Shown here: piece after piece, positions 18,845 to 26,713 of the stretch
How positions within the stretch are numbered: position 1 is the first letter of the stretch
Layout of the letters: every line of letters starts with the position of its first letter
Assembly (NCBI RefSeq): GCF_002902685.1
Contig: NZ_PPRN01000019.1
Coordinates: 35,183 to 99,182, forward strand
DNA length: 64,000 nucleotides
Direction of reading: 5' to 3'
DNA from: Staphylococcus pettenkoferi
GTDB taxonomy: Bacteria; Bacillota; Bacilli; Staphylococcales; Staphylococcaceae
Notes under the pieces: generated by a model
The model's database searches: none
What the model was told of the DNA's origin: nothing
What the model saw: only the letters and a program-made list of their open reading frames with translations
Program-made: the position numbers and the translations under genes

Positions 18845-20242
18845 ATGGCACAATCCGCTATCACGATTCACACGAAACAAGATATTATCGATTATGTTAA
18901 TGGTCAGAAGAATACGAAACGAACGGCGTTATTACTCATCATCGTTCTCGGAACGATCTTTCTTGATGCGTATGACTTAACGATTCTCGGTACGGCGACC
19001 GATCAACTGACGTCAGAGTTCACACTATCTAAGACATATTTATCTTACATTATGACAGCAATGCCCTTTGGTGCTTTATTCGGCGCAGCCATCGGTGGTT
19101 TCTATGCGGATAAGCTCGGCCGGAAATTAATTCTCTCAATTTCTCTGATTTCTTTAATTATTGGGTCAATTGGTGCGGCGCTTGCTCCGGTACCATCTGT
19201 CTTGCTTTGTTTCCGCTTGCTCATGGGCTTTGCGATTGGAATGGATAGCCCAGTGGCTTTTACCTTTGTAGCTGAAATTAGTAATAAGAAAGCGAAGGGC
19301 CGTAACGTCAATTATTGGCAAGTAGTTTGGTACATTGCAGTCGTGACTTCAGCGCTCATTGTGATGTTCTTCTATAGTTTAGGCACAGGTGCATTGTTGT
19401 GGCGTTACTCCGTAGGTATGGGTGCTGTGTTTGCGACAATCATTTTAATATTACGCTTATTCTATCTTAGTGAAAGTCCAACTTGGTCTATGAAGAATAA
19501 AACGCTTGAAGAAGCATGTAAGGAGCTTGAGAAGAACTATAATATCACGGTAAATATTGCGCCTGATCAGGGTGAAAATGCGACGTATGAACATCGCGAA
19601 GTGAAACATCCGATGCGTACGCTCTTTAACAAACGTTATCGCCCGCGTACGATTCTTGCTACAGCGATCGCTACGCTACAAGGGATGCAGTACTATGCGA
19701 TTGGTCTCTACATACCGTTGATTGCGACAACGATTATGGGGCAAGATAAGCTTCAATCATTAACGGGTACTGCGTTGATTAATATTGCGGGTATCTTTGG
19801 TGGTCTGACTGGAGCGTTGTTGACGCCGAAATTGGGTGCGCGACGTCTTACTATTATTGGCTTTACGCTTGTGGCGAGTATGATGTTGCTCATTGGTAAT
19901 TTCTATGGTCAGACGATGACTTGGTTGATTGCGGCAATGGTTGCTGTGTTCTTGTTTGGGCATTCGAGTGGTCCGGGAACGCAGGGTAAGGCGATTGCGT
20001 CGTTGTCTTATCCGACGATTCTTCGTGGTAAGGGAACTGGCTTTGTTGAGTCTGTGAGTCGGTTTGGTAGTATGTTTGGGACGTTTGTGTTTCCTATTAT
20101 TTATGGTAGCTATGGTTTGAATAAGACGATGTTGATTCTTGCGGTGTTCCCTATTATAGGTGTGGTTGTGACGACGTTGATCCGATGGGAGCCTGTAGGT
20201 AAGGATTTAGAGTATGAGGATCAGTATATTGAAAAGGTTTAG
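18845..20242 (+). CDS. MFS transporter, metabolite:H+ symporter type
   Basis: A 465-residue, 12-TM major facilitator. The TM2-3 loop is GGFYADKLGRKLIL, the TM4-5 region contains FRLLMGFAIGMDSPVAFTF, and ESPTW follows TM6, as in the sugar-porter and aromatic acid/metabolite symporter families. DAYDLTILG in TM1 favours the aromatic-acid/metabolite group, but the substrate is open. GGGAGGG precedes the ATG. The 3' third (from about 19,780) is visibly richer in G and T on the coding strand than the rest, a compositional shift inside one gene. No neighbour is co-directional. Confidence 0.82.
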   Translation: MAQSAITIHTKQDIIDYVNGQKNTKRTALLLIIVLGTIFLDAYDLTILGTATDQLTSEFTLSKTYLSYIMTAMPFGALFGAAIGGFYADKLGRKLILSISLISLIIGSIGAALAPVPSVLLCFRLLMGFAIGMDSPVAFTFVAEISNKKAKGRNVNYWQVVWYIAVVTSALIVMFFYSLGTGALLWRYSVGMGAVFATIILILRLFYLSESPTWSMKNKTLEEACKELEKNYNITVNIAPDQGENATYEHREVKHPMRTLFNKRYRPRTILATAIATLQGMQYYAIGLYIPLIATTIMGQDKLQSLTGTALINIAGIFGGLTGALLTPKLGARRLTIIGFTLVASMMLLIGNFYGQTMTWLIAAMVAVFLFGHSSGPGTQGKAIASLSYPTILRGKGTGFVESVSRFGSMFGTFVFPIIYGSYGLNKTMLILAVFPIIGVVVTTLIRWEPVGKDLEYEDQYIEKV

Positions 20243-20365
20243 TGTTTTGAGGCTGTCTAGAATTTAATAATGTGAATTGTACTAATTTGCAATTGTTGGA
20301 TTATAGTATCTTCTACTAATTTGCAATACTGCGTATTGGGGGGGAGAAACGGCTCGCGTTCTTAG

Positions 20366-20467
20366 GGGGGGAGAAGCACAGAAATCTGTGATTTCGTAGT
20401 GCTCCCCCCCGCGAGGATGACTAGAGTTCGAGAAAGCAAAGTGCCTTCTCGAATTCAGTCAGCTACC
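20366..20467 (-). repeat. Dispersed two-hairpin intergenic element, copy 2 (inverted)
   Basis: Reverse orientation of copy 1: CAGAAATC..GATTTCG, CTCCCCCCCGCGAGG, TTCGAGA..TCTCGAA and terminal CAGCTACCGCG. It is closest to copy 1, sharing the TTCGAGA arms and the CGCGG start. Confidence 0.7.
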
Positions 20468-20753
20468 GCGTACGCTCAACTAAGTAATAACGCTAGTGCG
20501 CGTTATTACTGGATTTTCGCTGTGACCTTTAATCCCTCAAGAGTCTCGCCTACTCCCACCTTTTACTTGTGTTGCTTCATTCAATCAATTTATGAAATTC
20601 GTTCTAAACTATTAATATAAACATCTCACACTCAACCTCTCCTATCCTTATTGTTGGTGGTGTGTGTTTTAATTAGAATGTTTCCATAAATATGATACTT
20701 CTAATAATATACTATTTAGTTTGGCTAGCTCATTTTAATATTAAAGACGATAT

Positions 20754-20792
20754 TAGGCTTGGAAGTAAATCCCTTTATTACTTCCAAGCCTA
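20754..20792. terminator. Strong hairpin, terminator-like
   Basis: TTAGGCTTGGAAGTAA pairs with TTACTTCCAAGCCTAA; T-rich flank TTTATTA. No gene directly upstream explains it, so it may end an unannotated RNA or the long MFS transcript. Confidence 0.6.
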
Positions 20793-20935
20793 ATTTATTA
20801 TAGAGACACATAAAAAAGAGCTGAAACGTAAATGCGATTTACGTTTCAACCATTCATGCTATAACAATAGCTTAAACTCCAATAATGTGATGCCTATGAT
20901 TTTAGAAGCTACTTACTTCCTAGAAAGGAAAGTAA

Positions 20936-21007
20936 GTGACAGATTTTGAATTTGCGATGTTACTCTTAACATCCATTCAAACTTTTGTAATGATATTAAG
21001 AACATAA
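20936..21007 (+). CDS. SprG-like type I toxin peptide, degenerate copy A
   Basis: A 23-residue hydrophobic peptide beginning at GTG: (M)TDFEFAMLLLTSIQ.., clearly aligned with the two intact peptides downstream (MSDYELAVIILMSIQ.. and MSDYEMAFIILMSVQ..). AAGGAAA precedes the start. The ATG has become GTG and a small deletion shifts the upstream extension out of frame. Its downstream region keeps the ACAGCTACCGTC segment, a GACATG/CATGTC hairpin and a reverse-strand TATAAT at the same spacing as in copies B and C. It may be functional or decaying. Confidence 0.5.
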   Translation: MTDFEFAMLLLTSIQTFVMILRT

Positions 21008-21240
21008 GAAATTAAACATTATAACTTTGGTTGTAATGGCTTAAACACATATTATTTTACAGCTACCGTCTTAAACTGGGGTGACATGTTCCAGCATGTC
21101 TCCTTAATTCAATTATACTGCATAACTTAAAATAATGCTACTATAAAAACGGAAAATATCACAGCGCAATCCTTGAATTATTTATTAATATTCTAATTTA
21201 ATAAAATAAATCTATATGTCCATTTCGGGTAACTCCATGG

Positions 21241-21246
21241 TATAAT
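21241..21246 (+). promoter_or_regulatory. Extended -10 promoter of toxin copy B
   Basis: TGGTATAAT gives an extended -10 with no clear -35 box. The identical element precedes copy C at 21887-21892. Confidence 0.65.
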
Positions 21247-21343
21247 ACTTCTTGTAAGCAAGTTGATGGTGGTAGCTGAACTTCTATTAAGGAAGGTGAT
21301 GCCTATGAAATTTTTGGCAGTAACTTCCGAAAGGAGAGTAAGT

Positions 21344-21421
21344 ATGTCAGATTATGAGTTGGCAGTAATTATATTAATGTCAATTCAACTTCTGATTAAC
21401 CTCTTTAAAAACGCAAATTAA
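21344..21421 (+). CDS. SprG-like type I toxin peptide, copy B
   Basis: A 25-residue membrane-active-type peptide: MSDYE, a hydrophobic helix (about residues 6-21), and a short basic/polar tail FKNAN. GGAGAG lies 5 bases before this ATG. A second in-frame ATG at 21305, behind AAGGAAGGTG, would give a 38-residue form with a SERRVSM junction. This mirrors S. aureus SprG1, which makes a long and a short peptide from one frame with an ERRRLM junction. A hairpin overlaps the stop codon and a GGACGACATG hairpin plus TTTTCTTT ends the transcript. An antisense RNA is predicted opposite the 3' end. Confidence 0.72.
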   Translation: MSDYELAVIILMSIQLLINLFKNAN

Positions 21422-21522
21422 GCCATCACAACTTGAGTTGTTGGATGGCTTATATTTTAAACATCAACAGCTACCGTTATAAACGGGCTTACTGGGACGA
21501 CATGCTGCAACATGTCGTCCTT
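21404..21522 (-). ncRNA. Predicted SprF-like antisense RNA, copy B
   Basis: A reverse-strand -10 box TATACT (21529-21534) lies 9 bases before the GGACGACATG hairpin. The same box with the same spacing occurs in copy C and, as TATAAT, in copy A. The RNA would overlap the toxin mRNA 3' end and stop after the TAAGCCATC hairpin at a run of five T. No clear -35 box is present. Confidence 0.4.
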
Positions 21523-21527
21523 TTCTT
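21495..21527 (+). terminator. Toxin B mRNA terminator
   Basis: GGACGACATG (21495-21504) with CATGTCGTCC (21511-21520), then TTTTCTTT. Confidence 0.75.
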
Positions 21528-21600
21528 TAGTATACACTTTTTACTTTAGATATACCACTTTTACCTTACACTCTAAAGGCTCTAATTCACAACTTCTTCT

Positions 21601-21781
21601 ACTCTCCACAGTCAATTTCAACTTCTTCGACTTCCATCTTCAAATTGAGTTTGTAGAGCGTATCTTCAAAGTTCTCTAACGTGTAGTCTTTGCAAGTTGT
21701 TACGAGGGCTTTTACACGTTCTTTACCTTTCGTCACGACGGGTTTCAAATTCTCCATGATGTGACGGGCAGGATCGAGAAA
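21601..21781 (-). pseudogene. Duplicated 3' fragment of the racemase-like gene
   Basis: 181 bp aligned with 22246-22426, the last ~60 codons of the neighbouring racemase-like gene. It shares TTCGACTTCCATCTTCAAAT and GTGACGGGCAGGATCGAGAA. It has no start and breaks off abruptly at the duplication junction. Confidence 0.9.
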
Positions 21782-21989
21782 CAGAACTATAAAAACTTAA
21801 AGATTCTTAGCGCAAATACTAAATTATTTATTATTATTCTAATTTAATAAAATAAATTTGTATGTCCATTTTGGGCAACTCCATGGTATAATACTTCTTG
21901 TAAGCAAGTTGATGGTGGTAGCTGAACTTCTATTAAGGAAGGTGATGCCTTTGAAATTTTTGGCAGTAACTTCCGAAAGGAGAGTAAGT

Positions 21990-22067
21990 ATGTCAGATTA
22001 TGAAATGGCATTTATAATATTAATGTCAGTTCAACTTCTGATAAACGTTTTTAAAGACGTAAAATAA
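21990..22067 (+). CDS. SprG-like type I toxin peptide, copy C
   Basis: A 25-residue paralogue of copy B (MSDYEMAFIILMSVQ.., tail FKDVK). GGAGAG lies 5 bases before the ATG. The upstream long-form start is TTG at 21951 instead of ATG, so the short form is probably dominant. It has the same extended -10 promoter (21887-21892) and a hairpin-plus-T-run end (22142-22170). The peptide differs from copy B at seven positions, all conservative for a hydrophobic helix, which suggests selection to keep it. Confidence 0.72.
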   Translation: MSDYEMAFIILMSVQLLINVFKDVK

Positions 22068-22167
22068 GCCATCTCAACTTGAGTTGTTGGATGGCTTATT
22101 TTCCAAAATTCAACAGCTACCGTCTTTAACGGGCTTACTAGGCGACATGTAACCGCATGTCGTCCTT
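22050..22167 (-). ncRNA. Predicted SprF-like antisense RNA, copy C
   Basis: Reverse-strand TATACT (22174-22179) sits at the same distance from the hairpin as in copy B. The body spans the toxin mRNA 3' end and the stop-codon hairpin (22065-22098). Confidence 0.4.
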
Positions 22168-22243
22168 TTCTTTAGTATACACTTTTTACTTTAGAAATAC
22201 CACTTTTACCTTCCAATCCAAAAGTGCTCACTCACAACTTCTT

Positions 22244-23065
22244 CTACTCTCCGCAGTCCATCTCGACTTCTTCGACTTCCATCTTCAAATTGAGTTTGGA
22301 GAGTGTATCTTCAAAGTTCTCTAATGTGTAATCTTCGCAAGTGGTTACGAGAGCTTTGACACGTCCTTTACCTTTCGTCACGACGGGTTTCAAATTCTCT
22401 ATGATGTGACGGGCAGGATCGAGAAATTGATACTGTGGATATAGGATAGTTAAGTACGGCTGTACCCATGGTAAATGCGTTGATGAGAGCGTAAAGGTAT
22501 CGACTTCAGGATCTTGTTCAACGATGTCAGCTACAAACTCTTTCACATGTTGTTTCACTTCAGCCGGATAGTTGATGAAGTCGCCTGATTCTACTAACTT
22601 GATGACATCTGACGCATCGATTGTGTTAATCTTTGCTTGGCTCTCACCTTTCTCCTCGTCGATATAGTGCTGGATACACTCACTTTCAACGAGTGCTTTA
22701 GCGCCTAGGACTGCAATATGTCCTGTTTTTGAAACTTCAACTGCCTTTTTAATCGGTGGTTTGATACCGTAAATAGGTATGTCGTAATCCTCTTTCACTT
22801 CGTCTAGCACGAGGACTGAAGGTGCATTCGATGCAACGATGATAGCTTTCGGTTCGTATTGGAGTAGATATTCAATCGTCGTCTTCATGATTTGTCTAAG
22901 TTCTTCTTTGCTTTTACCACCATATGGAAAATGCGCACGATCAGCGAAATACAAGATGTTCTGCTTCGGATAGTACTCACGCAAGAGTTCAACGACTGCG
23001 TAACTACCGATGCCAGCATCAAACACGGCGATGTTACTTGCCGCTTCTTGTTTCTTCGATTTCAT
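22244..23065 (-). CDS. Aspartate/glutamate racemase superfamily protein lacking both catalytic cysteines
   Basis: A 273-residue protein with the MurI fold: DAGIGS (residues 16-21, canonical DSGxGG), FADRAHFPYGGKS (40-52) and two pseudo-symmetric catalytic positions. The usual CNT is SNA with Ser79 (TCG) and the usual CTH is STH with Ser195 (TCA). A cofactor-independent Glu/Asp racemase needs both cysteines, so racemase activity is unlikely. A regulatory, binding or different catalytic role is possible. The start at 23065 is the second of two adjacent ATGs, 5 bases after AGAAGGTG. Its 3' end is duplicated in the upstream toxin unit. It is a separate gene from the essential murI expected elsewhere. 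Confidence 0.8.
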   Translation of the reverse strand: MKSKKQEAASNIAVFDAGIGSYAVVELLREYYPKQNILYFADRAHFPYGGKSKEELRQIMKTTIEYLLQYEPKAIIVASNAPSVLVLDEVKEDYDIPIYGIKPPIKKAVEVSKTGHIAVLGAKALVESECIQHYIDEEKGESQAKINTIDASDVIKLVESGDFINYPAEVKQHVKEFVADIVEQDPEVDTFTLSSTHLPWVQPYLTILYPQYQFLDPARHIIENLKPVVTKGKGRVKALVTTCEDYTLENFEDTLSKLNLKMEVEEVEMDCGE

Positions 23066-23337
23066 CATAGCACCTTCTATCTCAAATATTGTCCTACCCA
23101 CTATAACACGGAAGTTTATTGTGAGCTAGCCCGTTTTAATACTTTTTTATACATGATTAGGTGTTTTCAACCCGCTATATTTCTTATCTGACTAAAAGTG
23201 ATTAACCCCGCCGATTCCGACGGGTTTAATGACTATTTCGATACTATTCTCTTATAAGTCTAAACTAGACTTTTAAAATGAATTGCGCCATTCTAGCCAA
23301 CTTTAAACACTTTTACACACTAAATTCAAAACCCCAA

Positions 23338-24414
23338 CTACATCAATTTCTTCTCAACACGTTTGTTGTAAATCCATCTGATAAATAGCGCGACGGCAAT
23401 GATGAGACCGACGATACCGAATAATGGGAAGACGAAGTTGACTAATTGAACGAAGCCAACGAAGCTCAATCCATAGCTCACTACGAGTGATACCGTTAAT
23501 AGGATAAAGTATTTCATCGTCTTATGCTCAGTGAAACGTGTTAAGAACGGATATAGCATACCGATACAGCTGTTAAAGATAACACCGAACATGACAGCTG
23601 ACATCAAGATACTCAACCATGGATGAATTTGTTCCGCTAATAATAGTGTTGGAATGTCCACACTGTTCGCTGTCTTAATATTGGCTAAAAGTCCTGCTAC
23701 CATCAATAACAGTAATAAGCTGAAGACGAAGCCACCGATGTAAGCGCCGCGACGTGCTGTCTTGTGACTCATCGCTTCACTGCCGACAATCGTTAAGAAA
23801 CTGAAACTGTTCGCAAGGATTAGGCCACCATAATCAATGGCATTCCACCACCAAGAGTGTGTAGATGCTTTAGAAATATCTGTATACTTGTGAACTTGGT
23901 CGAATGGAATACTTGGATTGATAATGTTATAACCTGCGATAACTAAGACCACAATCACAAGGAAAGGAGTCACGAAACCTAAGACACTTAAAATCTTGTT
24001 AAAGCGTAGTTGTAAGACGACAAATAACAGAATGACAATCGCTAGTGAACCGAGCCATTTTGGCACACCGAAACCTTGGTATAGCGCAGAGCCGCCACCT
24101 GCGATCATAATCACTGTTATACCAAATAAGAAGAATATAATAACATAGTCTAGAATCGTCCCGATCTTTTTACCAAATAAACTATGTAGTGAAATATCAT
24201 AAGGATCTGCATCAAGTCGATAGCCGACTTTCGAAATTTGGCGCGTACCGAATGTCACGATAATCCCCGTAATAATCGCCCCAATATAGGCGTAGTTACC
24301 ATGATTAATATAGAATTGAACAAGTTCTTGTCCAGTAGTAAACCCTGCACCAACGATAAAGCTCAAGTAAGCGAGTGCAATACCGATGGCTGCCTTGTTA
24401 TGTTTACTAAACAT
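23338..24414 (-). CDS. YkvI-family membrane transporter
   Basis: About 358 residues with ten or more membrane helices. The N-terminal IALAYLSFIVGAGFTTGQE segment is the unwound first helix typical of LeuT/APC-fold carriers and of the YkvI family. The substrate is unknown (amino acid-type carriers are the nearest known relatives). The ATG at 24414 is chosen because GAGGAGGATAAGG lies just upstream; the frame stays open for 37 more codons without a site. It is monocistronic. Confidence 0.8.
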   Translation of the reverse strand: MFSKHNKAAIGIALAYLSFIVGAGFTTGQELVQFYINHGNYAYIGAIITGIIVTFGTRQISKVGYRLDADPYDISLHSLFGKKIGTILDYVIIFFLFGITVIMIAGGGSALYQGFGVPKWLGSLAIVILLFVVLQLRFNKILSVLGFVTPFLVIVVLVIAGYNIINPSIPFDQVHKYTDISKASTHSWWWNAIDYGGLILANSFSFLTIVGSEAMSHKTARRGAYIGGFVFSLLLLLMVAGLLANIKTANSVDIPTLLLAEQIHPWLSILMSAVMFGVIFNSCIGMLYPFLTRFTEHKTMKYFILLTVSLVVSYGLSFVGFVQLVNFVFPLFGIVGLIIAVALFIRWIYNKRVEKKLM

Positions 24415-24586
24415 GTCCCTTATCCTCCTCTTACACTCCGAAATCATATAACAATATCGTATTATAACATATATTTTGCTCCTTATTTTAAAAGTTGTTA
24501 AAAACTCCAAGTTTAAAGAAAACATTTTTTGTTTAGTTGAGCATTGCTTTTATAATTAAAGACTAAAAAATGAGACCGTAAAAAAT

Positions 24587-24639
24587 AAAAGCCCATTCTT
24601 TCGCGCTTGCAACAATTAAGCGCCATAAGAACGGACTTT
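24587..24639 (-). terminator. Terminator after buk
   Basis: AAAGCCCATTCTT-CGCGCTT arms pair with AAGCGC-AAGAACGGACTTT. TTTTATTTTTT follows on the minus strand. Confidence 0.7.
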
Positions 24640-24664
24640 CATCTCAATTCAAAATGAGGTTGAT

Positions 24665-25726
24665 TCACTTATAATATTTCGGTTCCACTGTACCTTCGAG
24701 AACATCAAACACCCCTGAAGCTAGGGCTTCCATTTCCATCTCACCTGCGTACACACTTACCGGCGCGATCCATTCAACGTATTGACGAATGCCCTCTGTA
24801 ATAATGTCAGAGTTCGCGATACCTCCAGTGAGTATAATTTGATTAATCGGCGCTCCTTTAAAGGCCACTGCACGTTCACCGATCAACTTCGCTACTTGAT
24901 ACGCCATCGCATCTAATATACGAGTCACTTCTGTATCTTCACCATACTGCTGACTCAATTGTGTTAAATCATTCGTATCGAGTAACGACAGTAACCCTGT
25001 CTTTTTACTCAAGAAGTGATCCATCTCTTCAGGCGTCATATCATGGTCATAACCATATCGGTACAACGCGTCATTCGGAATCGAACCGGCGCGTTCAGGA
25101 CTGAAGGCACCTTCGCCCTCTAAACCTTCGTTCACATCAATGACTTTGCCATGAACGTGCGCACCTACCGTAATACCGCCACCCATATGTGCGACAATCA
25201 CATTCACATCTCGATAATCTTTACCAACTTGTGCAGCGTATTTACGCGCAACACCTTTCTGATTCAATGCGTGAAAACGACTGATGCGCTCGATGCCTTT
25301 AATGCCCGTAATGCGAGCAATGGGCGTCAACTCATCGGTCACAGGTGGGTCAATCGTAAACACAGGAATATTGAATTTCTGGGCAAGTTGATATCCCATC
25401 ATGCCACTTAAATTAGAGGCATGAATACCATAGTTAAAGGCCTTGAGTTCGTCATATAAGTGCGCATCTACATGATACACACCGCCCTCAATCGGCTTCA
25501 CTAATCCTCCACGACATGCAATTGCATCAACATCTTCAAACTGAAAGCCAGCTTCTTGAACCCTACGCTCTATCGTTGCTTGGCGCTTCGGTGCCTGCTC
25601 AGTCAATGGCAACTGTGTCACCGCTAACTCGTGCGCAACCGTTTCATTCACAACACACTCTCGTTCTTGATATAAAGCGAATTTAGAGGTAGTACTTCCT
25701 AAATTTAAGACTAATACTAAGCGCAT
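24665..25726 (-). CDS. buk: Butyrate kinase
   Basis: ASKHA-fold acyl kinase of 353 residues. It transfers phosphate between butyryl- or branched-chain acyl-phosphate and ADP. NLGSTTSKFAL (residues 8-18) is the phosphate-1 motif, and AHMGGGITVGAH and TGGIAN are the adenosine/phosphate-2 motifs. It follows ptb by 24 bp, a classic ptb-buk pair that converts acyl-CoA to acid with ATP gain or, in reverse, activates short acids. There is no bkd branched-chain dehydrogenase gene beside it. AAAGGTG precedes the ATG. Confidence 0.93.
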   Translation of the reverse strand: MRLVLVLNLGSTTSKFALYQERECVVNETVAHELAVTQLPLTEQAPKRQATIERRVQEAGFQFEDVDAIACRGGLVKPIEGGVYHVDAHLYDELKAFNYGIHASNLSGMMGYQLAQKFNIPVFTIDPPVTDELTPIARITGIKGIERISRFHALNQKGVARKYAAQVGKDYRDVNVIVAHMGGGITVGAHVHGKVIDVNEGLEGEGAFSPERAGSIPNDALYRYGYDHDMTPEEMDHFLSKKTGLLSLLDTNDLTQLSQQYGEDTEVTRILDAMAYQVAKLIGERAVAFKGAPINQIILTGGIANSDIITEGIRQYVEWIAPVSVYAGEMEMEALASGVFDVLEGTVEPKYYK

Positions 25727-25750
25727 CTTCTCACACCTTTCTAACTTAAA

Positions 25751-26644
25751 TTACAACAATTTCAAAGCAAGTACGACGGAATTGAATTTACTTTGGATGT
25801 CATCGGTACGTGAAGTTAAGACGATAGGGAACTTCGCACCGACTACTGTACCAATCGTTTCAGCTCCTCCGAATTGCGTCAGTGATTTATACAGCACGTT
25901 GCCTACATCGAGTTGAGGCACGATTAATGCGTCTACATCGCCCGCAACTTCGGATTGGATACCTTTACGTCGTGCATTGTCCACATTCATCGCATTATCG
26001 AAAGCGAAAGGACCATCTACCTTGAGTTGCGACACTGGATGTTCAGTGAAGTAATCTTTAATTTCTGCCGCTTCTACTGACGACGGCACACTCTTCGTCG
26101 CCTTTTCAATAGAAGACAGCAGACCTACTTTCAACTCTGTATAGCCCAATTGTTGCGCAAAGGCATACAGTTGTTTCACCATTTTGATTCTATCTTCAAC
26201 GGATGGAGAGACGTTCAACGCAGGATCCGTCATCAACAACGCTTTCTTGTAGCCTGGAATATCGAAACAGGCTACGTGATTGAGGAAACGTTCATCTCTC
26301 ATAAAGTGTTTCCGTCGTAACACGAATTTCAAGATATCCGCTGTCATGATGTGCCCTTTCATCAAGATTTGCGTTTGACCCGCTTCAAGATGCGCTTCAC
26401 ACATCGCGTACATGTCGTCCTCGTTCTCCGCTTGATAAATATGTAATCGCCGATCCACCTCATCTTCAAGTTGATACTGTTGAACCAACGCTGACACATT
26501 TTCAGTATCGTAAATGGATATCTCCGCCTGCGTCTTGGTTAAAATGGTTTGAACAACCTCCATCATATGCGAATCGTTCGCTTTGACCAACGCAATATGT
26601 CCCTTTAATTTCTCTGGAGCATCCACCAATTCAGAATATAACAT
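25751..26644 (-). CDS. ptb: Phosphate butyryltransferase
   Basis: Phosphate acetyl/butyryltransferase family, 297 residues. It exchanges CoA for phosphate on butyryl-CoA and probably isobutyryl-, isovaleryl- or 2-methylbutyryl-CoA. Landmarks are GHIMTADILKFVLRR, MTDPALNVSPS and DALIVPQLDVGNVLYKSL of the family. AAGGAGTG precedes the ATG. It lies 69 bp downstream of an MmyB-type regulator on the same strand, so regulator-ptb-buk may be one unit. Confidence 0.92.
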   Translation of the reverse strand: MLYSELVDAPEKLKGHIALVKANDSHMMEVVQTILTKTQAEISIYDTENVSALVQQYQLEDEVDRRLHIYQAENEDDMYAMCEAHLEAGQTQILMKGHIMTADILKFVLRRKHFMRDERFLNHVACFDIPGYKKALLMTDPALNVSPSVEDRIKMVKQLYAFAQQLGYTELKVGLLSSIEKATKSVPSSVEAAEIKDYFTEHPVSQLKVDGPFAFDNAMNVDNARRKGIQSEVAGDVDALIVPQLDVGNVLYKSLTQFGGAETIGTVVGAKFPIVLTSRTDDIQSKFNSVVLALKLL

Positions 26645-26713
26645 CTCACTTCACTCCTTCTCCTGAACTTTTCTTTACATCGCCTTTCGACGTTTCACAT
26701 GAAACAGTGACAC

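Larger units (their letters stand above)
20243..20935. other. Gene-free region before the toxin cluster
   Basis: Contains a 14-bp direct repeat TACTAATTTGCAAT (20280-20293 and 20314-20327), poly-G tracts, the inverted dispersed element, a terminator hairpin (20754-20792) and a perfect palindrome TGAAACGTAAAT-GCG-ATTTACGTTTCA (20822-20848). No gene is convincing. Confidence 0.6.
21140..21781. repeat. Tandem duplication, unit 1 (646-bp period)
   Basis: Unit 1 starts at ACTATAAAAAC and contains toxin copy B and then 181 bp of the racemase-like 3' end (21601-21781). Unit 2 (21786-22427) has the same order with a constant offset of 645-646 bp. The copies differ at many positions, so the event is not recent. 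Confidence 0.85.
21786..22427. repeat. Tandem duplication, unit 2
   Basis: Second unit of the 646-bp duplication. It runs from ACTATAAAAAC through toxin copy C into the racemase-like gene, whose intact reading frame supplies the 3' part of the unit. Confidence 0.85.

Noticed and set aside
20243..22170. Insertion sequence or prophage around the toxin cluster
   Set aside because: No transposase, integrase or terminal repeats; the repetition is explained by local tandem duplication.
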